The notes under the pieces were generated by a model. It saw nothing but the letters and a program-made list of their open reading frames with translations. It was not told the DNA's origin and did no database searches. Of a stretch of 64,000 nt of DNA, positions 20,003 to 29,700 are shown one piece after another. Position 1 is the first letter of the stretch; every line of letters begins with the position of its first letter. The translations under genes were made by a program, and so were the position numbers. Location: contig NZ_JAGEVF010000008.1 of assembly GCF_017581965.1 (NCBI RefSeq), forward strand, positions 1 to 64,000, written 5' to 3'. The DNA comes from Winogradskyella pelagia (GTDB lineage: Bacteria > Bacteroidota > Bacteroidia > Flavobacteriales > Flavobacteriaceae).

Positions 20003-20379
20003 TATATATTCTGAATTAACTTTTCTTTTAATAATTTAAAATCCACGGGTTTAGTAAGAAAATCATCAGCACCAAGTTTTTTGGCCGTATTGAAATTCTC
20101 CTCATCACCGTATGCAGTAACCATCATCACCACGGGAGGCGGTTCGTTATAATCTTTTTTAATGGTTTCTAGCAACTCTAATCCACTCATTCCCGGCATA
20201 TTGATATCTGACAGAATCAGGACGGTTTCATGATTCATTTGATTAAGAACTTGTAAGGCTTCCTCACCAGAAAAGGCAAATTTAAAATCGAGCTCTCCTT
20301 TTCTTATTTCTTTTCTAAAGCGCTGTTGAAAGAGGATTTGCACATCTCTTTCATCGTCTACTACTAATATCTTTGTCAT
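20002..20379 (-). CDS. Stand-alone response regulator receiver domain
   Basis: A 125-residue single-domain receiver: VVDDERD acidic pair, phosphoacceptor Asp58 in LSDINMPGMSG, Thr/Ala switch region VTAYGDEEN and FLTKPVDF Lys. No output domain follows. It resembles the receiver of the downstream cyclase (both have FRKxIRxxE followed by F-FA--G--AL), so the two probably arose by duplication. It may act as a phosphate relay or sink for the four kinases encoded upstream. It lies 3 nt after the TPR kinase and shares one base with the cyclase gene. Confidence 0.95.
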   Translation of the reverse strand: MTKILVVDDERDVQILFQQRFRKEIRKGELDFKFAFSGEEALQVLNQMNHETVLILSDINMPGMSGLELLETIKKDYNEPPPVVMMVTAYGDEENFNTAKKLGADDFLTKPVDFKLLKEKLIQNI

Positions 20380-20382
20380 GTC

Positions 20383-22407
20383 TTAGTTGGTTTTTAGAGG
20401 AAGTTGAATTTCAAATTCCGTGTATTCGTTCTCTTTAGTGTTTATGTTTATGGTACCTCCATGGGCCTTGATTATATCATAGCTCATGGAGAGGCCAAGA
20501 CCAGTACCTCTACCTGTAGGTTTTGTTGTAAAGAAGGGTTCAAATATTTTCCTTTTTACAGATTCTGGTATGCCGTTGCCATTGTCTTTTACAATAATCA
20601 TAGCTTGGTTCGTATCTTTTTTTGTATTAACAGAAACTGTAGGATTGTAGTTTGAATCACCTTGCGCTTTTAACAACTTTTGCTTTTCGTCCACAGCATA
20701 AAACGCATTAGTGATAAGATTTAAAATCACCCGTCCTATGTCTTGAGGAACAATATTTATTTTTTCAAGGTTAGTATCAAAGTTAGTTTCTAATGTGGCA
20801 TTAAAACTTTTGTCTTTTGCACGATGTCCGTGGTATGCAAGTCTTAAGTATTCATCGGTGAGTTTATTAATGTCTGTTTCTTCTTTTTCGCCAGCACTGT
20901 TTCGACTATGTTGTAACATTCCCTTTACAATAGAGTCCGCACGCTTACCATGATGATTAATTTTTTCTAAGTTTTGCTTTACATCATCAGCAATGGCTTT
21001 GGCTTCCTCAATATCACCATTGTTTAACTCTTCTGCCATTTCATCAATAAGTTCATTACTGACCTCAGAGAAGTTATTGACAAAGTTGAGTGGGTTTTGA
21101 ATTTCATGAGCAATACCAGCAGTGAGCTCACCCAAACTTGCCATTTTCTCAGACTGAATAAGTTGTGATTGTGCAGATTTTAGGTCTGACAAGGTGGTTT
21201 CTATGGCATTCTTCTGCTCAATAATAAGTTGGTTCTGCGACTGTAATAACTCATTTTTTTTACGAGACTTTATGAAGTAAAAGAGTAGCGTCCCTAGAAT
21301 AAGAATACTAGCACAAAAAAGAACAATGTAAATAGTATTCTGAATTTGTTTTTTCTCAAGATCTAGTTGTTGGGCTTGAAGCTCTAAGTCCTTTTTTTCT
21401 ATGACATAATCACTTTCTAATTGAGAAAACTGATTGTCTTTTTCTACTGTGAATAAGCTATCTTTTAACGTATAGTATCTCTCAAGATATTTAGCTTGAT
21501 TACTGAACAGTTTTTGCTTCTTATACATACTTGCTAAATCCTTGTAATTCTGTAGTAAAACTTGCTGTGCCCCTACTTGCGAAGCCAAATCCAAACTTTT
21601 CAAGAATGTCTTTTCACTAGATTTGAAGTTATTTTTTTGCGAATGTGCTGAACCTATATTATTGTAGAGAATACTTAGGAAAAAATTGTCATCTAAATTT
21701 TCATAAATTTTTAGTGCCTCATTATAATAACTAAGAGCCTTATCAGCTTGGCCTGCATGTTTATAGGTCAGTCCTAAATTTGATAAAGCGGAACCGATTG
21801 AATTAGGATCATTAATTATCCGTCCGATCTTTAGGCTTTTACTGAGAAAAACTATAGCTGAATCATAAATCTTTCTTTGATCATAAATTACTCCTTTATA
21901 GTTGTAAAAATTACACAGCTGTATACTGTCTTCTCCTTTTAATACAAGTTCTTCAGCGTAGCCTAAATACTCTGCTTGTTTATCTATATCTTCATCAGAC
22001 ATATAAAGATTACCTATTCCCATGTAGGTGTTGACCAAACGCCAGTTATCTCCTAAATTTTCGTAAATACGAACCGCCTTAAGATAGTTCTCTATCGCAT
22101 TGGGTAATTCTTGTTTTAAGCCATAAGTGTACCCTATACTATAATATAAGTTTGCCAATTGCAAACTATCTTTTGAACTTTTGGCTATTTCCACACCATC
22201 GTTGAAATAATAAAGAGCTTTTTCTTGATTGCTGTGCTGATAATAATAGCCCAACTGCTTATTTAAGTATATTCTGGCACTATCTTGAGCAGTATTTTCT
22301 AATTGTTCAAGTAAGTCCTTAGCGCGATCCGATTGAGCAGAGATTAGTCCAAAAGAAAGACTGATAAGGAAAAATGCTAGGTATGAAATTATCTTATTTA
22401 TCGTCAT
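20383..22407 (-). CDS. TPR-containing transmembrane sensor histidine kinase
   Basis: A 674-residue protein with a signal sequence (residues 1-24, ending LISAQ). About seven tetratricopeptide repeats follow (30-320; for example SIGYTYGLKQELPNAIENYL, NLGLTYKHAGQADKALSYY), then a membrane helix (TIYIVLFCASILILGTLLFY, about 355-376). A coiled coil leads into a DHp domain with His434 in AGIAHEIQNPLNF, and an HATPase with N (NLITNAF), G1 (DNGNGIP), F (FEPFFTTKPTG) and G2 (GTGLGLSMSYDI) boxes. The TPR region would be periplasmic. This is the only membrane kinase of the operon. Part of its DHp coding sequence is nearly identical to that of the neighbouring kinase gene. Confidence 0.95.
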   Translation of the reverse strand: MTINKIISYLAFFLISLSFGLISAQSDRAKDLLEQLENTAQDSARIYLNKQLGYYYQHSNQEKALYYFNDGVEIAKSSKDSLQLANLYYSIGYTYGLKQELPNAIENYLKAVRIYENLGDNWRLVNTYMGIGNLYMSDEDIDKQAEYLGYAEELVLKGEDSIQLCNFYNYKGVIYDQRKIYDSAIVFLSKSLKIGRIINDPNSIGSALSNLGLTYKHAGQADKALSYYNEALKIYENLDDNFFLSILYNNIGSAHSQKNNFKSSEKTFLKSLDLASQVGAQQVLLQNYKDLASMYKKQKLFSNQAKYLERYYTLKDSLFTVEKDNQFSQLESDYVIEKKDLELQAQQLDLEKKQIQNTIYIVLFCASILILGTLLFYFIKSRKKNELLQSQNQLIIEQKNAIETTLSDLKSAQSQLIQSEKMASLGELTAGIAHEIQNPLNFVNNFSEVSNELIDEMAEELNNGDIEEAKAIADDVKQNLEKINHHGKRADSIVKGMLQHSRNSAGEKEETDINKLTDEYLRLAYHGHRAKDKSFNATLETNFDTNLEKINIVPQDIGRVILNLITNAFYAVDEKQKLLKAQGDSNYNPTVSVNTKKDTNQAMIIVKDNGNGIPESVKRKIFEPFFTTKPTGRGTGLGLSMSYDIIKAHGGTININTKENEYTEFEIQLPLKTN

Positions 22408-22418
22408 TGTTTTTTGAT

Positions 22419-23732
22419 TTACAAGGGCAATTCTATTATAAATATAGTCTCTCCACCTGTTTCTGACTCTACTTTTAATTCACCATCATGACCTTTAGTA
22501 ACTATATCATAGCTCATTGAAAGCCCTAATCCAGTTCCTTTGCCTGTTGGTTTTGTGGTGTAAAAAGGTTCAAATATTTTTTTTCTCACAGATTTTGGTA
22601 TTCCACCTCCATTATCCTTAACAGCTATTGAAACTAATTTTTCTTCCTTTTTGGTGGTTACCGTAACCGTTGGTTTATAATTGCTATTTCCTTTTTCATA
22701 TAAAGCTTTCTGTTTTTCATCTACGGCATAAAAGGCGTTGGTTACTAAATTTAATATGACACGACCAATGTCTTGAGGAATCACTTGGATTAAATCAATA
22801 GACTTATCAAAATTAGTTTCTAAGGTAGCATTAAAACTTTTGTCTTTTGCACGGTGTCCATGGTATGCTAACCTCAGGTATTCATCTGCTAGCTTATTGA
22901 TGTCTGTTTCTTCTTTATCATCAGTACTATTTCTACTATGCTGTAGCATTCCTTTTACAATAGAGTCCGCACGCTTACCATGATGATTTATTTTTTCTAA
23001 GTTTTGCTTTACATCTTCAGCAATGGCTTTGGCTTCCTCAATATCACCATTGTTTAACTCTTCTGCCATTTCATCAATGAGTTCGTTGCTCACTTCTGAG
23101 AAATTATTGACAAAGTTGAGCGGGTTTTGTATTTCGTGAGCAATACCTGCGGTGAGTTCTCCCAAACTTGCCATTTTCTCGGCATGGATTAATTGGTTTT
23201 GGGTGGCTTTTAGCTCTTCAAATGACTTTTTTAATTCCTCGGTTTGTTCGTTAACTTTCTGTTGTAGTTTTTCGTTTTCACGCTTCCATTCCTCCTGATG
23301 CCAAGTACCATCTTCTTCGTCCATTCCTAAAGACCCATGCCAGTGCAAAACCTTCCATTTTGATTCTTTAAAAACATAAATAGTAGAGAGTCTCAGGTCT
23401 AAGACTTTTTTGTTTCCATCTAGAGTGTAGGTAAGAGTGATTTCATTTACCGTAAGAACCGTATTGGCATCACCGAGATTCTTTTTAAAAATAGGGGTAA
23501 TGCTGTAACTAATGTCTTTGAGAGCTTCACGCGTGTCAATTCCTAATTGAAGAAGTTGTTTAAACTCGTCAAAATTAGAAATGTATTCATTTATCGTTGT
23601 TCCATAGCCCATGACATCTGGAAGGACAAAGTCTTTTGAACGACTAATTGGCAAATCTCCAAGACATAAGGCCGCCCATCTGGCATCTACTTTTTCCAAT
23701 TCTTTTATTTTGTCTTTGTCCATTTGCGCCAT
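22419..23732 (-). CDS. Soluble histidine kinase with NTF2/SnoaL-like N-terminal domain
   Basis: A 437-residue cytoplasmic kinase. Residues about 5-140 look like an NTF2/SnoaL-type fold of the kind used as a small sensor or ketosteroid-isomerase-like pocket: an N-terminal helix, then strands ending LRLSTIYVFKESKWKVLHWHGS. A coiled coil (about 145-185) connects to a DHp with His199 (AGIAHEIQNPL) and an HATPase with DNGGGIP, FEPFYTTKPTG and GTGLGLSMSYDI. No membrane segment is present. The ATG shares one base with the stop of the giant kinase gene (TAATG). A second ATG three codons in is possible. Confidence 0.9.
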   Translation of the reverse strand: MAQMDKDKIKELEKVDARWAALCLGDLPISRSKDFVLPDVMGYGTTINEYISNFDEFKQLLQLGIDTREALKDISYSITPIFKKNLGDANTVLTVNEITLTYTLDGNKKVLDLRLSTIYVFKESKWKVLHWHGSLGMDEEDGTWHQEEWKRENEKLQQKVNEQTEELKKSFEELKATQNQLIHAEKMASLGELTAGIAHEIQNPLNFVNNFSEVSNELIDEMAEELNNGDIEEAKAIAEDVKQNLEKINHHGKRADSIVKGMLQHSRNSTDDKEETDINKLADEYLRLAYHGHRAKDKSFNATLETNFDKSIDLIQVIPQDIGRVILNLVTNAFYAVDEKQKALYEKGNSNYKPTVTVTTKKEEKLVSIAVKDNGGGIPKSVRKKIFEPFYTTKPTGKGTGLGLSMSYDIVTKGHDGELKVESETGGETIFIIELPL

Positions 23733-26700
23733 TATTTGTGCGGTATTTCAATAGTAAATGTAGTGCCTTCACCTTCTTTAGAAACTACTTTTAAATCACC
23801 ACCATGACCCTTAGTAATTATATCATAGCTTAAAGATAAGCCTAATCCCGTTCCTTCACCGGTAGGTTTTGTGGTAAAAAATGGCTGAAATATTTTTTCC
23901 TTTAAAGATTCTGGCATACCGTTACCGTTATCTGTAACTCTAATTTCTATGACTTTAGATTTCTTTTTTGTGCTAATTGACACGGTAGGTTTATAATCTT
24001 CAATACCCGTTTTCTTTTTCTCATTAACCACATAAAATGCATTGGTCAACAAATTAAGGATAACACGCCCTATATCTTGCGGTATGATGTCTACAGTTTC
24101 AATAGACTCATCAAAGTCGGTTACCAATTCTGCGTTAAAAGATTGGTCTTTTGCCCTTAAACCATGGTAGGCCAATCTTAGGTATTCATCGGCTAAGGCA
24201 TTGATATCTGTTGGTTCTTTCTTATCTCCATTAGCGCGACTGTGCTGTAACATGCCTTTTACTATACCATCTGCCCGTTTACCATGATGATTTATTTTTT
24301 CAAGATTTTGTATAATATCTTCCATGATCGCTTTCGCTTCCTCTACATCGCCATTGTCTATTTCCTCCTGCATTTCCTCTAGGAGTTCTTTACTTACTTC
24401 CGAAAAGTTATTGACAAAATTCAAGGGGTTCTGAATTTCGTGAGCTATACCTGCTGTAAGTTCACCAAGCGAAGCCATTTTTTCGGACTGTATGAGTTGT
24501 TTTTGGGTAGTTTGCAGTTCGGATAAAGCCTCTTCAGCACGTTTTTTCTCGGTTTTAAGACGTTTTAAATCAATTTTAGCCTGCGTTAAATCTTTAAATC
24601 GTGAATAGGCCAAAGAGAATACCGAGGCACATCGCTTAAGCAGCACCCAACTTTCCTCTGAAATATCAACAGCAGAAGCAGCACCAATGGCACCATTAGA
24701 AAACTTATGCAAATGGTAGGTACGCTCTGGTATGTCATCACCGTAATAGGTTTGTAGCGCTTTGGATTGTTCAGCACAATAGTGAATCCATTCTTTGCGC
24801 TGAGCTCCTTTCATGGCGATAGAGGTGGTTTCATTATCTGAATCGTGAAAATTGAGCATCTGTTTGCCCACCCATGTTTTACTAAAATCCATGGAAATAT
24901 GATCACTTATCAATTTCTTTGATTTGGACTTGGCATCTTTAAGGGCATACCAGCATTCTGCATTACTCACATCGTCATCTAAAATATAGATGCTACAGGT
25001 CTCTAATTCCTCGATACCTAATAGTCCCATTTCTGTTCTTAGCACACTAGCCACGTCTCTTAATTCATCTGGCTCTTGCATAGCTAGCGCACGTGCTCTA
25101 ACACGCTCTAGCGCTGTTTCTACCCTACTTTTATATGCGTTTTTCTCAGCAGTCTGTAAATCTAAAAAGCGCGTGTAGGCCTGCTCAAAAACTTTAGCAA
25201 AACGTGGAAGAATATCTGTATTCTCCAGAGGTTTGAGTGAGGAAATCAATAAATAGCCATTTTTAAAGGAAGCACCGTAATCAATTTCCCAAGGTGGCGG
25301 TGCCGGCATAGGCGCATTGCGTTCTTCTAAGTCTTTGAGTGTTATCTGGGCAGAAGGCAACTTAAAGATATCTTCAAAATGCTGTTCAATAAAATCACTT
25401 GGTATCTCAATGGAGAATAATTCTTTACCAGTTTTCCATTGGTCGTAGCGGTATTGGTGAATATAATCTAAATCAATAGGAACGATCATAGGACTTAACA
25501 TACCACCGCCAGGTATGCTATGCCATTGTTCTACATGGCCCTTGCGCTTATCGCAAAACACAATCCCAGTTGCAAATAAGTCCTCTCCAAAGTTTCGTAA
25601 TTGAGTAAACATCTCTGTAGTGACCTCCCCAAAATCTGCTGTGCTTTGCATGCCCATGGACTGTGAGCGTACACGTTCTAATGCGGACTGTATTTGGGAC
25701 TCTCGCGCTCTTGCTTCTGCCTGTTTTAAATCGAGAAAACGCGTATAGGTTTGTTCAAAAACTTTAGTGAATCTTTTAAAGACATTATGTGCATCGGGAA
25801 CTTTTTTGTACGTAATAAACAAAAGATACCCTTTGCTAAACTTGCATAAATGGTTGATCTGATACTCCGGTATTGGTATTTCTAAGGCATCAAAATCCTT
25901 GAAAATAGGAATCAATGTCGGTAAGGTTTTCATATAATCATAATGATCCTCAATAGCTTTTCCACTGAGCTCCTGAACTAATAAAGTTTCATCACTTTTA
26001 AAGAACTCATACATTTCAATAAATGACGCTTCCTTTTCAAAAATAAGTGTAAAGGGTTTTTGATACTGCCCTTCACTGCTCATCCAACTTACACAAGACT
26101 TTTTATCATCACTTAATACATTGTAGCCACAACTCCAAGAAGGAATTCCAAGACCTGTTATTTCATTAAAAAGTACTTGGGCTGCGTCTTGTAATTCATC
26201 ACTATGCTGCATTGCCATTGTTCTGGAACGGACTTTTTCCAGAGCCATTTCTATTTGTGCCTCTCTAGCTTGTGCTTCCGCACGTTCTAAATCTAAAAAG
26301 CGTGTGTAGGTTTGTTCGAATACTCTTGTAAATCTCGCCATGAGGATTTCCTCGGCTTTATCCAATCGCGATCCTGAAACAATGTGGAGGTAGCCTTGCG
26401 GAAAATTAAAACAATAAAACACTGTAGGGTCCGGAAATTGCTGCATCACCATCTCTTCTGCCTCTTTGGAGTTAAATGTAGTAATGGCATATTCGAGATG
26501 CTTTTGTCTTACTTTACCCGCTACAGTTTGATGGAAGACTTCCTGTTGTTCTTTCCAGGCTTTATAACGTGCATCAAAGGTGGCATCACCAGTTAGTGGA
26601 AGATGGAATAAGCCTAAGGAATCGCCACCAGGATTGGTAACCCAAGTTGATTGTCTTTGAGTTGCCTCATTTATTTCTACATAACCACAAGTAACAAAGT

Positions 26701-29700
26701 TGGTTACACCAAGTTTAATGAGTTCTTTATAGAGTAGAACTACAACTTCTTGAAGCTCTTCACCTTTTTGCATGGCCATAGTTCGGGATCTTACTTTCTC
26801 AAGAGCCATTTCTATTTGAGCTTCTCTAGTCTGTGCTTCTGCGCGTTCTAAATCTAAAAATCGAGTATAGGTCTGTTCAAATACTCCTGTAAATCGTTTA
26901 AATATATCATGAGCATTTGGCACTGATTCATAAGTGATAAACATCACATAGCCATGTTTAAAATAGCAGATATGGAATATTTGAAACGTTGGAAGCGCGA
27001 TACCTTTTGCTTCAAAATCCTTAAAAATCTCCCCAACTATTGGAAGGTTTGTCATAAACTCGTAGTGCTTAACAAGCTTTTTACCACCGAGTTCCTTAAC
27101 ATAAAAAGACTCACCATTTTTTTGCGGCGTAAAGAAATCATACCCTTCACCAATGGTTGGCAGTGAAAACTCCTTTTGAATAACTCCTTCACTACTCATA
27201 TTACACGAAGCACTTGTTTTGCTGTCATCTTCCCAAATACAATAGCCTGCACTCCAAGCTGGTATACCAAGTGCCTGAACTTCTAAAAATAAAGTGTTAG
27301 CCGCTTGAGGTAATTCTGAACTGGCCTGCATTGCCATTGTTCTTGAACGCACCTTCTCAAGTGACATTTCAACTTGGGCTTCGCGGGCTTGAGCCTCTGC
27401 TTTTTGAAGGTCCATAAAACGGATATACGCCTGTTCAAAAACTTTGGCAAAGCGCTTTAGTATATCTGCATCACTATCTGAAGGTATCACGCCTGTGAGT
27501 GAAGGAATTATTATAGCCGAATTTTTAGACCAAGCCGCTGAAAGATGATGTTGTTTTGCTTGAAGCGCATGTTGCTTAAATTCATCCGGAAAGTTCTTAT
27601 AGTCACTATGCTCAAAGCAATGTGTAAAAAAATCGTTCTTCACTTCAACAGAAAATTCCTCTGAAAAATAAGCGTCTCCTCGCATTTTTGAATCCCAGGC
27701 ATTGTCAAATATTGGGTTTTCAAAATAGGGCACGAGATAATTTCCTGAATATGAAAAGTCATCAGCGGAAATCCAATGCATTACATCTTTATTATCTGGA
27801 AAATACGTGCAAAGAATCACACCACCTGCATCGAATATAACACCTAAGTCTTTCAGTTTCTTGGCAACTACAGCAACGACCTCCTGAAGTTCCTCAGGTT
27901 TGTGCATTGCTAAGGACCGAGATCGTATTTTCTCCAATGCGGCCTCAATCTGTGCCTCTCTTGTTTGCGCTTCTGCTCTCTGTAAATCCTCAAAACGTTT
28001 ATAAGCCAAATCAAAAGCCGCTCCCATTTTAGTGAGTATGGTTTGCATTTCTTCTGAAGGTGGATCCATTAAATCGATAACTAACTTTCCATTATTAAGT
28101 TTCTTTACGGCATGATATAATTCCTTTAGCTCTGTGCTTATTGTATATTCTTCAACTTCATCAGCCACCTTAATTTGATCATTCTCACGAAGCCATGCAA
28201 TAATTCTTTTAAAATCTTTCCCCTTTTGTACTTCTACAAAAAAATCATCTTTATTTTCCCAAACGCGCTTTACATATAAATCTGGATCTTTTTTTTTGAG
28301 TTTAAAAGTGATATCAAACGGTACTTCGTAATCATTAGTATCGTTTATGTCTAGTGTAGAGAGATCCCACATTCTTACTTTATCATCTCCTTCATTAAGG
28401 AAAATGGTAGCAGCCACTACATTGGGTATGTCTAAGGACATGACTTCATCTTTCAATTTCGCTACAACCTTCATAATCTCTTCAGACTTATGCATGGCTA
28501 AAGCCTGCGCGCGCACGCGCTCTACTGCTAAGTTGATTTGAGACTCTCTAGCTTGTGCCTCTGCTTTTAGGAGATCTAAAAACCTTATGTATGCCTGATT
28601 AAACACCCTCGAAAACCGTTTAAGAATATCTATTTCATGTTCTGCTAGGTCATTGCCTTCAAAATCATTGATGTTGAAAACTACTTGGTCTGAGGCAACC
28701 ATAGTTATGGTGTATGACTGGCTATTAAAGATCATACTCAGGATATCGTCTGGTAAACTCTTAAACTCAGGTGTTTCTTCTAGTATATATTTATAAAAAG
28801 AATCTTTTACCTTTTTAGAGTAATGCCCTTTAAAAAGGTTTGATTCTTTATCAAAGACGTTGCATAAATCTTTAGAAATCTCATTGTTAAAGTAAGGTAA
28901 ACGGTAATTAGTAATGACCAAGCCGGCTTCATTTTCACCGCACACGTAAGAATTGAGATTTTTCGACCCTTTTATTTTAACACCAATGCCCACAGCTGTG
29001 GCAGGTATTTGCAGTTCTTTTAATTTTTCGAATACAATACTGACCACCTCTTTAAATTCCTCACTTTTATGAACAGCAAGAGAACGCGAACGTACTTTTT
29101 CTAGCGCCGCTTCAATCTGAGACTCTCTTGCTTGTGCTTCTGCTTTTTGAAGATCTAAAAATCGTGTGTAGGTTTGCTGAAAAGCTTCTGCAAAACGTAA
29201 AAGAATCTTTTGGTCCTCCTCATTGTATTGCACTCCCGAGAAGTTTTCAATATATAAACCAATAGTATCAACTAGCGCTGTAGCAATTGTAAGGCTCGGG
29301 ATTTGAAGATAGAAGGTCTTTGCTTCCTTAGGGAGTTGAGGAATGTATTTGAATATCTCTTTATAAAATTTATTTTTTACTTTAAAGTCAAGATGATTCA
29401 CAAATAACTGATGTCCCTTTTCTTTTGCCTCAATGTAACTGTTCCAATGTGGCGAATCAAAATAGGACAATCGAATTTGAGGCGTTACTTTATGCTCATC
29501 CGCTAGCCAGATTATCATATCGTCGTTGGTTTTATAGTCCATTATAAATCCGGCATGATCTAGAGTAATCCCTAAATCAACAAACTGGTCATGCACCACT
29601 TGAATAATGGTCTCAAGTTCATCACTTGACTGCATTGCCATGGACTTTGCTCTAACACGTTCTAAAGCGGCTTCAATCTGGGCTTCTCTAGCTTGCGCTT

